From positions 1 through 64,000 of the forward strand of contig NZ_JAIVKX010000020.1 in NCBI RefSeq assembly GCF_020524285.1: 64,000 nt of DNA. The letters are read 5' to 3'. Origin of the DNA: Alloyangia pacifica (GTDB taxonomy: Bacteria; Pseudomonadota; Alphaproteobacteria; Rhodobacterales; Rhodobacteraceae). The position numbers and the translations under genes were made by a program. Positions 10,571-19,409 of the stretch are shown here, in pieces. A model generated the notes under the pieces. The model searched no databases. It had not been told where the DNA came from and saw only the letters and a program-made list of their open reading frames with translations. The stretch's first letter is position 1. The number at the start of each line of letters is the position of its first letter.

Positions 10571-12343
10571 ATGGCAACCAACAAGAAAGCCGACGTCGTC
10601 GTCGTCGGCCTCGGCTGGGCCGGCTCGCTGATGGCCGAAGAGTTGACCCGCGCGGGCCTCAACGTCGTCGCGATCGACCGAGGCCCCTGGATGGACACCT
10701 CGACCCATACACCCCCCGCCGTCGACCCCGACGAGCTGCGCTGGGGCATCCGCAAGGAACTCTTCTCGCCGCCCAAGGATAATACGCTCACCTTCCGCAA
10801 CCGTCCCGATCAGACCGCCGCGCCGCAGCGCGACTTCGGCATCTTCGAGCTGGGCGGCGGGGTCGGCGGGGCCGGCTTCCACTGGGCCGGCATGGCCTGG
10901 CGGTTCGATCCCTACGACTTCGAGATCCGCTCGAAGACCATCGAACGCTACGGCCTCGGCAAAGCCGAGGACGGCGAGTTGCAGCTGCAGGACTGGGGCA
11001 TCACCTACGACGAGCTGGAGCCCTACTACGACCGCTTCGAGCGGATCGCGGGCATCTCCGGCAAGGCGGGCAATATCAAGGGCGAGATCCAGCCCGGCGG
11101 CAACCCGTTCGAGGGGCCGCGCTCGCGCGACTACCCGACCCCCGAGCTGAAGACCCTGCGCTCGATGGAGGTGTTCAACGAGGCGACGGCGCGGATGGGC
11201 TACAACCCGTTCACCATCCCGGTGGCGAACCTCAGCCAGCCCTACGTGAACCCGCTGGGCGTCTCGATGGGCGCCTGCACCTATTGCGGCTTCTGCCTCG
11301 GCTTCGGCTGCGGCAACTATTCGAAATCCTCGCCGCAGGCCTGCATCTTCCCGGTGCTGATGCGGCGCCCGAACTTCAGCGTGATCACCGAAAGCTGCGT
11401 CATCAAGGTGAACAAGGCCGAGGACGGCAAGACCGTCACCGGCGTCACCTATGTGGACAAGCAGGGCCGCGAGCAGGTGCAGGAAGGCGACGTGGTCTGC
11501 GTGACGGCCTTCCAGGTGGACAGCACGCGCCTGATGCTGACGTCCGGCATCGGCCAGCCCTACGACCACCGGACGCAGGAAGGCACCGTGGGCCGGAACT
11601 TCAGCTTCCAGACCATCTCGGGCACCGACATGTGGATCGAGGGCGAGCAGATGAACCCGTTCATCGGCGCCGGCGGCCTGGGCAGCCAGATCGACGACTT
11701 CAACGCCGACAACTTCGACCACTCGGATCTCGACTTCATCCACGGCGCGGGGATGCTGACCCTCGCGCGGGACGGCGCGCCGATCTCCAAGGCCAACAAG
11801 CTGCCCGAGGGCAGCCCGCGCTGGGGCGCCGGCTTCAAGAAGGCGTACCGGGATCACTACCAGACCTACACGACGATCTTTAACCAGGGCTCTTCGATGC
11901 CGATCAAGGCCGGCTACCTGGACCTCGATCCGAACTACAAGGACAAGTTCGGCGTGCCGCTGCTGCGCATCACCTACGACTACTCGCAGAGCGACCGGAA
12001 CATGGCCAAGTACCTGATGGACCGGGCCGTCGAGGTCGCGCAGGAGATGGGCGCGCAGCACATCACCCCGTTCAACTTCGCCGACAAGCCCTTCACCACG
12101 GCGATCATCGCCTCGGACCACGTCATCGGCGGCACCCCCATGGGCGCCGATCCGAAGACCTCGGTGGTGAACCCCTGGCTGCAGAGCTGGGACTGCCACA
12201 ACCTCTTCGTGGTCTCCGCCTCGGTCTTCCCGATGAACTCGGGCTACAACCCGACCGGCACCGTGGGCGCGCTGGCGATCCGCGCGGCGCAGGCGATCGT
12301 GCAGGACTACATTCCCAACCCCGGCCCGCTGGTGGAGGCGTAA
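10571..12343 (+). CDS. GMC-family flavoprotein subunit of a gluconate 2-dehydrogenase-like complex (cassette 1)
   Basis: Catalytic FAD subunit, 590 residues, oxidising a sugar, aldonate or polyol and passing electrons to the adjacent cytochrome c. The FAD site V-V-V-V-G-L-G-W-A-G-S near residue 9 opens the protein. The GMC C-terminal block contains N-L-F-V-V-S-A-S-V-F-P near 545 and N-P-T-G-T-V-G-A-L-A near 561. A cysteine cluster C236-T-Y-C239-G-F-C242-x4-C247 could bind an iron-sulfur cluster, as in FAD glucose dehydrogenases. It has no signal peptide of its own, consistent with export bound to subunit 3. 49 nt separate it from subunit 3, with AAGG about 10 nt before the ATG. Confidence 0.92.
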   Translation: MATNKKADVVVVGLGWAGSLMAEELTRAGLNVVAIDRGPWMDTSTHTPPAVDPDELRWGIRKELFSPPKDNTLTFRNRPDQTAAPQRDFGIFELGGGVGGAGFHWAGMAWRFDPYDFEIRSKTIERYGLGKAEDGELQLQDWGITYDELEPYYDRFERIAGISGKAGNIKGEIQPGGNPFEGPRSRDYPTPELKTLRSMEVFNEATARMGYNPFTIPVANLSQPYVNPLGVSMGACTYCGFCLGFGCGNYSKSSPQACIFPVLMRRPNFSVITESCVIKVNKAEDGKTVTGVTYVDKQGREQVQEGDVVCVTAFQVDSTRLMLTSGIGQPYDHRTQEGTVGRNFSFQTISGTDMWIEGEQMNPFIGAGGLGSQIDDFNADNFDHSDLDFIHGAGMLTLARDGAPISKANKLPEGSPRWGAGFKKAYRDHYQTYTTIFNQGSSMPIKAGYLDLDPNYKDKFGVPLLRITYDYSQSDRNMAKYLMDRAVEVAQEMGAQHITPFNFADKPFTTAIIASDHVIGGTPMGADPKTSVVNPWLQSWDCHNLFVVSASVFPMNSGYNPTGTVGALAIRAAQAIVQDYIPNPGPLVEA

Positions 12344-12346
12344 CCC

Positions 12347-13657
12347 ATGGCAGCAATGAAGAAAATCGTCGCCGGCATCGCGGTGATCGCCGTCGTGGCG
12401 GCGGCCGGCGCGGGCATCTGGGCCTGGCGCACTGTCGACACCGCGCGCAACGCGGGGGCCGACGACACGGTGGCGCTTGCCGCGTTCACCAGCACCGACG
12501 AGGCCGCCATAGCGCGCGGCGAATACGTCATGCGCACCGCCGACTGCGCCGCCTGCCACACGCAGGGCGCGGGCGAATTCGCGGGCGGCTACGAGATCCA
12601 CACGGATTTCGGCACGCTGGTCAGCTCCAACATCACGCCGGACCCCGAGACCGGCATCGGCGCGATGACCGAGAGGGCGTTCTTCGACGCGGTGCGCAAC
12701 GGCCAGGGCTCCGAGGGGCTGCTCTACCCGGCGATGCCCTACACCGCCTATGCCAAGCTGACCGACCAGGACATGCACGACCTCTGGGCCTACATGTCGA
12801 CGGTCGAGCCCGTGTCCAACGAGATCGACGAGACCGCGGGCATGGCCTTCCCCTACAACCAGCGCCTCGCGATGCTGGGCTGGAACATGCTCTACTTCGA
12901 CAAGGCCGCCTTCGACGGCGACGCCGAAGGGGACGACCGGGGCCGCTATCTCGTCGACGCGGGCGGGCATTGCTCGTCGTGCCACACGCCGCGCAACGGG
13001 CTTGGCGCCGAGATCGCCGAGAATTACCTGCAAGGGGCCAAGGTCGACGGCTGGTACGCGCCCGAGATCACCTCGAACCCGCATGTCGGGCTGGGCGAAA
13101 GCTCCGCCGAGGAGGTGGCCGAGTACCTGGGCACCGGCACCGACGGCAAGGCCATGGCCTCGGGGCCGATGGCGGAGGCGGTGGCGCACTCGCTGCAGTA
13201 CCTCTCGGACGACGACCTGCTGGCCATGTCCAGCTACCTCAAGTCCGTGCCCGGCTCCGGCGTGACCGCGCCCGCCAAGGCGGACCTCGGCAGCCCCGCG
13301 ATGACCCGCGCCGCTCTGCGCTACGAGGTAAACTGCTCGGCCTGCCACGGGACACGGGGCGACGGCATGGGCGACCTGGTCCCCGCCTTCGACGGCAACC
13401 ACGCGCTGCTGTCGGACGATCCCACCGATCTCGTCCGGGTGATGCTCACCGGGGCCAGGGCCGCCCATACCGAGGCAAAGCCCACCGGCGGCGGCATGCC
13501 CTCCTTTGCCTGGAAGTTCGACGACGCGCAGATCGCCGAAGTGCTGACTTACATCCGCAACGCCTGGAGCAACGCCGGAACGCCGGTCGAGCCGGCGACG
13601 GTCGCGGCGGCGCGCGCGACGCTCGACGCCCGCGAGAAGCTTGCCGAAGGATACTGA
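12347..13657 (+). CDS. Triheme cytochrome c subunit of the dehydrogenase complex (cassette 1)
   Basis: Membrane-anchored electron-transfer subunit, 436 residues. An N-terminal hydrophobic segment (about 7-27) acts as signal or anchor. Three haem-binding motifs follow: C67-A-A-C-H71, C209-S-S-C-H213 and C330-S-A-C-H334, each in its own cytochrome c domain. It accepts electrons from the GMC subunit and should deliver them to the quinone pool or a terminal oxidase. It begins 3 nt after the GMC stop. The best match in the window is the paralogue at 54180-55490. Confidence 0.93.
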   Translation: MAAMKKIVAGIAVIAVVAAAGAGIWAWRTVDTARNAGADDTVALAAFTSTDEAAIARGEYVMRTADCAACHTQGAGEFAGGYEIHTDFGTLVSSNITPDPETGIGAMTERAFFDAVRNGQGSEGLLYPAMPYTAYAKLTDQDMHDLWAYMSTVEPVSNEIDETAGMAFPYNQRLAMLGWNMLYFDKAAFDGDAEGDDRGRYLVDAGGHCSSCHTPRNGLGAEIAENYLQGAKVDGWYAPEITSNPHVGLGESSAEEVAEYLGTGTDGKAMASGPMAEAVAHSLQYLSDDDLLAMSSYLKSVPGSGVTAPAKADLGSPAMTRAALRYEVNCSACHGTRGDGMGDLVPAFDGNHALLSDDPTDLVRVMLTGARAAHTEAKPTGGGMPSFAWKFDDAQIAEVLTYIRNAWSNAGTPVEPATVAAARATLDAREKLAEGY

Positions 13658-13677
13658 CCCAACTACAGCTTGCGTAA

Positions 13678-13706
13678 GGGAGGGGCGGCACCCGACCGCC
13701 CCTCCC
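13678..13706 (+). terminator. GC hairpin downstream of the cassette 1 cytochrome gene
   Basis: Perfect 11-bp arms, GGGAGGGGCGG and CCGCCCCTCCC, with a 7-nt loop, 20 bp after the cytochrome stop codon. No T-run follows, so it may stabilise the upstream mRNA 3' end or attenuate read-through into the regulator rather than act as a full intrinsic terminator. Confidence 0.45.
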
Positions 13707-13769
13707 GCAGTCCCAAGAGTGCCGCGTGGGGAGGCGTGGTCGTCCCCTATCCCGTTGCGTGCAGAGGCC

Positions 13770-14801
13770 ATGATGTCGAACAGAGCAACAATCCAGGATC
13801 TGGCCAACCTGGCCGGGGTCTCGGTGTCCACACTCGACCGCATTCTGAATCGCCGGAGTTCGGTCAAGACGGCAACGCTGCAGCACGTTCTCCAGGTTGC
13901 TGAGCATATCGGGTTCTACGGCGCGCCGACAATCCGTGACAGGCTGACCGAAAAGGCCCCCGAAGCCACCTTCGGATTCCTGCTCAATGGTGCCGAGCGC
14001 CATCTCTACGCGGATTTCAGCCGCGAACTCTGTGACCAGACCCGCACGTCGCGCAGGGTCCGCGGCCAGGCCGAGGTGCATCATCTCTCCGGGCTGGATG
14101 AGCGCGAAACCATCGACGCCCTCTACCGGCTTGCGGAGAGCTGCGACGTGATCGCAGCCGTCGCTCTGGACACGCCCGACATTCGCGACGCCGTGCGCGA
14201 GATCGCGCTGCGCGGCATCCCGATCTTCACCATGCTCTCGGATCTGTCGGTTCCGGCGCGCGCCGCTTTCATCGGCGCGGATCCCACCAAGATCGGGCGC
14301 GGCGCCGGCTGGATCATGCACAGCCTGTGCAACCGCCCCGGCAAGGTCGCGCTGTTCGTCGGCTCTCACGGGTATCTTGCCCATCGCGGCTACGTCGGCG
14401 GGTTTCTCGGCTACCTGTCGGAGAATGGGAGCCCGCTGCAGGTGCTCCCGGCGCAGGCGACCGAAGAGAGCGACGACCTGGCGGAACACCTTGTCGATCA
14501 GGCCCTGTCCGAGCATCCCGATCTCACGGCGATCTTCGTGGCAGGCGGCGGTCTCGAAGGCGCCCTGCGCACGCTCGAGCGCCGCGGCCGCGACGACCTG
14601 ACCGTGATCGGGACCGAACTCAGCCCGCGCATCGACGCGGCGCTGTCCGCGAAGCGCGTGAAGGCGGTTCTGAGCCACCCTGCCCCTGCGGTGATCGGCA
14701 AGGTCATTGCGCTGATGGAGGATCAGATCGTTTTCGGCACCTCCGAGACCGCGCGCGACCACATCGTGCCGGTCGAGATCAGGATCAGCGAAACCGTCTG
14801 A
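13770..14801 (+). CDS. LacI-family transcriptional regulator of cassette 1
   Basis: A 343-residue DNA-binding regulator: helix-turn-helix at about residues 5-27 (I-Q-D-L-A-N-L-A-G-V-S-V-S-T-L-D-R-I-L), then a periplasmic-binding-like effector domain from about 65. Two adjacent ATGs (13770, 13773) follow AGAGG; the second has the better spacing, and the long upstream frame overlaps the cytochrome gene and was not used. In the recognition helix the usual T-V-S-R is T-L-D-R, a change shared with the regulator at 50145-51173. It lies downstream of the dehydrogenase genes on the same strand and probably controls them; the effector is presumably a sugar or sugar acid. Confidence 0.85.
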   Translation: MMSNRATIQDLANLAGVSVSTLDRILNRRSSVKTATLQHVLQVAEHIGFYGAPTIRDRLTEKAPEATFGFLLNGAERHLYADFSRELCDQTRTSRRVRGQAEVHHLSGLDERETIDALYRLAESCDVIAAVALDTPDIRDAVREIALRGIPIFTMLSDLSVPARAAFIGADPTKIGRGAGWIMHSLCNRPGKVALFVGSHGYLAHRGYVGGFLGYLSENGSPLQVLPAQATEESDDLAEHLVDQALSEHPDLTAIFVAGGGLEGALRTLERRGRDDLTVIGTELSPRIDAALSAKRVKAVLSHPAPAVIGKVIALMEDQIVFGTSETARDHIVPVEIRISETV

Positions 14802-15044
14802 CTCCCCGGACCCGCCGGTGTCTCAAGAACGCCCCGGATCGGACTCAGCGTTGCAAGCATGACCTGCACCGGCCCCCACGGAAGACCTCGGCGCAAGCCA
14901 TCCCACGGCGCTCCAAGCGGCGCGCGCGCATCACGCAGACCCGGGCCGCGTGGGGTGGTGGGCCCGCACCGGCGCAGGCGGTCCCAGACATCCCCCTTTG
15001 GTCAAGCCGCCGAGAGTCGAGGACGCGCCATCGCCGGGACCGTG

Positions 15045-16979
15045 CTACGACGCTCCGGTCGCGAACATCGGCCCGCCCTTCCAGCGCGGAAAGCCGTAGC
15101 CGTGCACCTCGACCAGGTCGATGTCCTGCGGGGCCTGCGCGATCCGCTCGTCGAGGATCGCCTGGCCTTCCTCCGCCATGGCGCCGACAAGCCGTTCGGC
15201 GATCTCGGCGCGCGGCAGATCGCGCGTTCCGGAGATCCGTTCGACCAGCAGCTCGGTCACCGCGGCCGAGGGCAGCGGCGTCCGCGCGCCCTCGGCATAG
15301 TCGTACCAGCCGCCGCCGGTCTTCTGGCCCTTGCGCCCGGCGCGCACGAGGATATCCCCCAGCGTCTCGGGCACCTCCTGCCCCGCCGCCCGCGCGCCCT
15401 CGCGCTGCAGGAAGGCGATGTCGAGCCCGCCCAGATCCTGCGCCTCGAACGGGCCCATGCGGAAGCCGTAGTCGCGCATGGCCGCGTCGATCTCGGAGAT
15501 CGCGACACCCTGCATCACCAGCGCCTCGGCCTCGGCACGGTAGCGCTTGAGGATGCGGTTGCCGATGAACCCCTCGCAGATGCCCGCCTGCACCGGCATC
15601 TTGTTCAAGGCCCGCCCCAGCGCAAAGCCGGTGGCGAGCACGTCCGGCGCCGTGTCCGGCGTCGGCACGATCTCGAGCAGCTTCATGATGTGGGCCGGGC
15701 TGAAAAAATGCAGCCCGATGAAGCGTGAGGGGTTGGGCAGACCCTCGGCGATGGCACACGGATCGAGATAGGAGGTGTTGGTCGCCAGCACCGCGTCGGC
15801 GCGGCAGACCCGGCCCAGCTCAGCGAAGACCGCGCGCTTGACGCCGATCTCCTCGAACACCGCCTCGATCACCAGGTCGGCCTGCGACAGCTCGGCGTAG
15901 TCGGTGCTGCCGCGCACGCCGGCCATGCGCTCGGCCCGGCCCTCTTCGGTGAGCCTACCGCGCTTGACCGCGCCGTCGAAGATCTTGCCGACGTTCGCCA
16001 GCCCGCGCGACACGGCCTCGGCATCGCGCTCGATGAGGAGAATCTCCATGCCCGCCTCGCGGCAGGCCCCGGCGATGCCCGCGCCCATGGTGCCGCCGCC
16101 GATCACGCCGACGGTCTTGAAGGGGCGCGGCTCGATGCCCTTGAGCGCCGCCGGTTTCGGCGCGGCGCGTTCGGCGAAGAAGACATGGCGCAGCGCCGCC
16201 GCCTCGTCCGAGCCGCGCAGGTCCAGGAAGGTCTCGCGCTCGTGTGCCATGGCATCGGCGAAGCCGTGCTCGGTGGCAAAGCGGAGGCTGTCCAGCGCGC
16301 GCAGCGGCGCCTGGTGCCCGGCCTTGGAAGCCGCCTTGCGTGCGGCCTGCCAGAAGTCTTCGGGCATCGGCGCGAGCGGGCGCTTTGAGACCGGCAGCGG
16401 CATGTCGGCGTCGAGCGCGGCACGGGCGAAGGCCACGGCTTCGCGCTCGAGATCGCCACTCACCACGGCATCGATCAACCCGGCCTTCTGCGCCTTGGCG
16501 GCAGGCAAGGGCTTGCCGCTGGTCACCAGATCGACCGCCGCCTCGATGCCCGCGAGGCGCGGCGTGCGCACCGTGCCCGACGCGCCGGGGATGACGCCCA
16601 GGGTGACCTCCGGCAGGCCGACGCGGGCGCTGTCGACGGCCACGCGGAAGCGGCAGCCCATGGCAATCTCGAAGCCGCCGCCAAGCGCCGCGCCGTGGAT
16701 CGCCGCGACCCAGGGCGTCTCGGCCGCCTCGATCCGGTCCACCACGTCGGGCAGATGCGGCTCCACCGGCGGCTTGCCGAACTCGCGCACGTCGGCCCCG
16801 GCAAGGAAGGTGCGCCCGGCGCAGATCAGCACCACGGCGCGCACCTCGGGGTCGGCGTCGAGCCGCTCGGCCAGATCGTAGAGCCCCTTGCGCACCGCCT
16901 CGGAGATCGCGTTCACCGGCGGGTTGTCGAGGGTAACGACGGCGATCTCGCCGTCGCGGCGGACAGTCAGCAGTGTCAT
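15045..16979 (-). CDS. Bifunctional enoyl-CoA hydratase/3-hydroxyacyl-CoA dehydrogenase, C-terminally truncated
   Basis: Carries the hydratase and dehydrogenase steps of beta-oxidation on one chain. In this cluster it can supply the PaaF/PaaH reactions on 2,3-dehydroadipyl-CoA. The crotonase domain (about 1-185) has G-A-A-L-G-G-G-F-E-I near 96 and the catalytic-Glu region G-L-P-E-V-T-L-G near 121. The NAD domain has G-V-I-G-G-G-T-M-G-A-G near 293 and H-F-F-S-P-A-H near 415. The chain stops at 644 residues, just after G-F-P-R-W-K-G-G-P-M-F, where relatives of this family continue for roughly another 50 residues. No continuation is visible in the other frames downstream. Last gene of the minus-strand paaN/liv operon, 3 nt after livF. 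Confidence 0.9.
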   Translation of the reverse strand: MTLLTVRRDGEIAVVTLDNPPVNAISEAVRKGLYDLAERLDADPEVRAVVLICAGRTFLAGADVREFGKPPVEPHLPDVVDRIEAAETPWVAAIHGAALGGGFEIAMGCRFRVAVDSARVGLPEVTLGVIPGASGTVRTPRLAGIEAAVDLVTSGKPLPAAKAQKAGLIDAVVSGDLEREAVAFARAALDADMPLPVSKRPLAPMPEDFWQAARKAASKAGHQAPLRALDSLRFATEHGFADAMAHERETFLDLRGSDEAAALRHVFFAERAAPKPAALKGIEPRPFKTVGVIGGGTMGAGIAGACREAGMEILLIERDAEAVSRGLANVGKIFDGAVKRGRLTEEGRAERMAGVRGSTDYAELSQADLVIEAVFEEIGVKRAVFAELGRVCRADAVLATNTSYLDPCAIAEGLPNPSRFIGLHFFSPAHIMKLLEIVPTPDTAPDVLATGFALGRALNKMPVQAGICEGFIGNRILKRYRAEAEALVMQGVAISEIDAAMRDYGFRMGPFEAQDLGGLDIAFLQREGARAAGQEVPETLGDILVRAGRKGQKTGGGWYDYAEGARTPLPSAAVTELLVERISGTRDLPRAEIAERLVGAMAEEGQAILDERIAQAPQDIDLVEVHGYGFPRWKGGPMFATGAS

Positions 16980-16982
16980 GGT

Positions 16983-17684
16983 TCAGAGTCCCAGGTAGGC
17001 TTCACGGATGCGCGGGTCGGCGATGAGGTCCGGGGCGGCACCGGTCATGGTGATCCGCCCGGTTTCCATCACGTAGCCGCGGTCGGCGATCTTCAGCGCG
17101 CCATAGGCGTTCTGCTCGACCAGCAGCACGGTCACATCGCGCTCCTTGAGCGATTTCACCACCTCGAAGATCTGCGCCACCAGCAGCGGCGCCAGACCCA
17201 TCGAGGGCTCGTCGAGCAGCAGGCAATGCGGCCGGCCCATCAGCGCGCGGGCGATGGCCAGCATCTGCTGCTGCCCGCCAGAGAGCCCGCCCGCCGCGAG
17301 GTTGCGCTTTTCCTTGAGGATCGGGAACATGGCGAAGGCGTCCGCCATGTCGCGCTCGACCCGCTCGTCGGTGAACAGGAAGGCGCCGAGGCGCAGGTTC
17401 TCCTCGACCGAGAGATTGGTGAAGATCTGCCGCCCCTCGGGCGATTGCGCCAGCCCCCGCTTCAGCCGCTTGTGGGCGGGCACGGTGGCGAAGCTCTCGC
17501 CGCGGAAGACGATGGTCCCGTCGCTCACCGGTTGGGTGCCCGACAGGCACTTCAGCAGCGTTGTCTTGCCCGCGCCGTTGGCGCCGACCACCGTCACGAT
17601 CTCGCCCGAGCTGACCTCGAGATCGAGCCCGTGCAGCACCTCGATGCGCCCGTACCGCGAGCGCAGCCCCTCAACCGTCAGCAT
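16983..17684 (-). CDS. livF: Branched-chain-type ABC transporter ATP-binding protein (LivF-like)
   Basis: One of two ATPases of a HAAT-type importer. The 233 residues contain Walker A G-A-N-G-A-G-K-T-T near 34, signature L-S-G-G-Q-Q-Q near 135 and Walker B L-L-L-D-E-P-S-M-G-L near 155. It overlaps the livG stop by 14 bp. Its place between livG and the beta-oxidation gene, in the operon headed by paaN, suggests uptake of phenylacetate or another aromatic or branched acid rather than amino acids. Confidence 0.92.
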   Translation of the reverse strand: MLTVEGLRSRYGRIEVLHGLDLEVSSGEIVTVVGANGAGKTTLLKCLSGTQPVSDGTIVFRGESFATVPAHKRLKRGLAQSPEGRQIFTNLSVEENLRLGAFLFTDERVERDMADAFAMFPILKEKRNLAAGGLSGGQQQMLAIARALMGRPHCLLLDEPSMGLAPLLVAQIFEVVKSLKERDVTVLLVEQNAYGALKIADRGYVMETGRITMTGAAPDLIADPRIREAYLGL

Positions 17685-18456
17685 GGGCAGGCTCCTCCTC
17701 TTCGGTGCCGAGATAGGCGGCGATCACCGCCGGGTCGCGCGATACGGTGGCCGGGTCGCCCTCGGCGATCTTCTCGCCGTGGTCGAGCACGACGATGTGG
17801 TTCGAGATGCGCATCACCAGTTTCATGTCGTGCTCGACCAGCAGGATGGCGATGCCCGAGGCGGCGAGCTCGGCGATCAGGTGGTCGATCTCCTCGGTCT
17901 CGACGGCATTGCAGCCGGCGGCGGGTTCATCGAGCAGCAGGATCTTCGGGTTCAGCGCCAGCGCGCGGGCGATTTCCAGCCGCTTCAGCGCGCCGTAGCT
18001 GAGGTTGCCCGCCACCTGCTCGGCGGCCTTGTCGAGCCGCACGCGCTCCAGCAGCTTGCGCGCCCCGGCGCGGGCCTCGGCGGCGCGGCGCTTCATGCCG
18101 GGCAGCGACAGCAGGTCGGCCCAGACCGAGCCGCGCTCGGAGAGGTGATAGCCCGCCAGCACGTTGTCGAGCACCGTCATCTCCTGGAAGATCTGCAGGT
18201 TCTGGAAGGTGCGCGACAGGCCCATCTCGGCCAGCCGGTTGGGGGCGACCCCCGTCACCTCGGTTCCGTTCAGCGAGACCGAGCCGCGCCCGGGCTGGTA
18301 GACGCCCGAGATCATGTTGAAGAGCGTGGTCTTGCCGGCGCCGTTCGGCCCGATGACCGAGACGATCTCGCCCGGCGAGACCTTGAAGCTCACGTCGTTG
18401 ACCGCCTTCAGCCCGCCGAAGCTGATGCCGAGGCCCTGTACGTCCAGAAGGCTCAT
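17671..18456 (-). CDS. livG: Branched-chain-type ABC transporter ATP-binding protein (LivG-like)
   Basis: Second ATPase of the importer, 261 residues: Walker A G-P-N-G-A-G-K-T-T near 37, the longer LivG-type insertion, N-L-S-Y-G-A-L-K-R-L signature near 151 and Walker B I-L-L-L-D-E-P-A-A-G near 172. Its start overlaps the livM stop by 4 bp. It would pair with LivF beneath the LivH/LivM channel. Confidence 0.92.
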   Translation of the reverse strand: MSLLDVQGLGISFGGLKAVNDVSFKVSPGEIVSVIGPNGAGKTTLFNMISGVYQPGRGSVSLNGTEVTGVAPNRLAEMGLSRTFQNLQIFQEMTVLDNVLAGYHLSERGSVWADLLSLPGMKRRAAEARAGARKLLERVRLDKAAEQVAGNLSYGALKRLEIARALALNPKILLLDEPAAGCNAVETEEIDHLIAELAASGIAILLVEHDMKLVMRISNHIVVLDHGEKIAEGDPATVSRDPAVIAAYLGTEEEEPAHADG

Positions 18457-19409
18457 TCGTCCCTCCCCTTCAGGCGCCGCGCGATCGAGGGCAGCAGCCC
18501 CTGCGGCAGGAAGATCATCACCAGCACCATGACGAGGCCCAGCACCAGCTGTTCATATTCGGCAAAGACCGTCAGCACCTGCGGCAGCAGCGTCAGGATC
18601 GCCGCGCCGAAGGTGGCGCCGAGCACCGAGCCGACACCGCCGAGCACCGCCATGGTGACCATCTCGACCGAATGCATGAAGCCCGCCACGTCCGGCGTGA
18701 TGTAGCCGTTCTGCAGCGCCAGCAGCGAGCCCGCGACCGAGGCGTAGACCGCCGAGATCACGAAGGCGCGCAGCTTCTGCCGCGGCACGTCGACGCCGAC
18801 GGTGGAGGCCGCCACTTCCGAGCCGTGCAGCGCCCGCATGGCGCGGCCCGAGGGGCTGTCGAAGAGGTTGAGCGCCAGCCAGGCGCCGACCAGCAGCACC
18901 ACACCGCAGATCATGTACCAGAACTCGCCGCCCGAAAGCCGCCACCCCATGTCGCGCAGCAGGCTGCGCAGGCCAAGATCGGCGACGTTCATCCCGTCCG
19001 GCCCGCCGGTCAGCGCGCGCTCGTTGGTCAGCACCATCGACACCAGAATGCCGAAGCCGAGGGTGGCCACCGCAAGGTAGTAGCCCTTGAGCCGCAGGAT
19101 CGGCTTGCCGATCAGCGCCGCCATCACGCCCGAGACCACAGCGCCCAGCACCAGCGCCAGCGCCGGGTGCAGCCCGAGGTGCTCGGGGGCCAGCGCGCAG
19201 GCATAGGCGCCGATCCCGGCAAAGCCCGCGTGCCCGAGACTGATCTGCCCGGCATAGCCGATCAGGATCACCAGCCCGACCACCGACAGCGCGTTGACGA
19301 AGATCAGCGCGCCGACGCGGTAGTAGTAGCCCGAGGGGAAGAACAGCGGCAGCAGCGCGATCAGCACCGCCAGCACGCCCAGCGAAATCCATTTGTTCCG
19401 TCCGGTCAT
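18453..19409 (-). CDS. livM: Branched-chain-type ABC transporter permease (LivM-like)
   Basis: Membrane permease of 318 residues with multiple hydrophobic segments and the LivM signature G-Y-A-G-Q-I-S-L-G-H-A-G-F-A-G-I-G-A-Y (about 52-70). The ATG at 19409 overlaps the livH stop (TGATG). A longer open frame upstream runs through livH in another frame and was rejected. Confidence 0.93.
   Translation of the reverse strand: MTGRNKWISLGVLAVLIALLPLFFPSGYYYRVGALIFVNALSVVGLVILIGYAGQISLGHAGFAGIGAYACALAPEHLGLHPALALVLGAVVSGVMAALIGKPILRLKGYYLAVATLGFGILVSMVLTNERALTGGPDGMNVADLGLRSLLRDMGWRLSGGEFWYMICGVVLLVGAWLALNLFDSPSGRAMRALHGSEVAASTVGVDVPRQKLRAFVISAVYASVAGSLLALQNGYITPDVAGFMHSVEMVTMAVLGGVGSVLGATFGAAILTLLPQVLTVFAEYEQLVLGLVMVLVMIFLPQGLLPSIARRLKGRDE

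Noticed and set aside
10499-13867. A very long open frame antisense to the cassette 1 dehydrogenase genes
   Set aside because: It mirrors the codon structure of the plus-strand genes; its translation is His/Arg/Gly/Val-rich with no domain, while the plus strand encodes three clear proteins.
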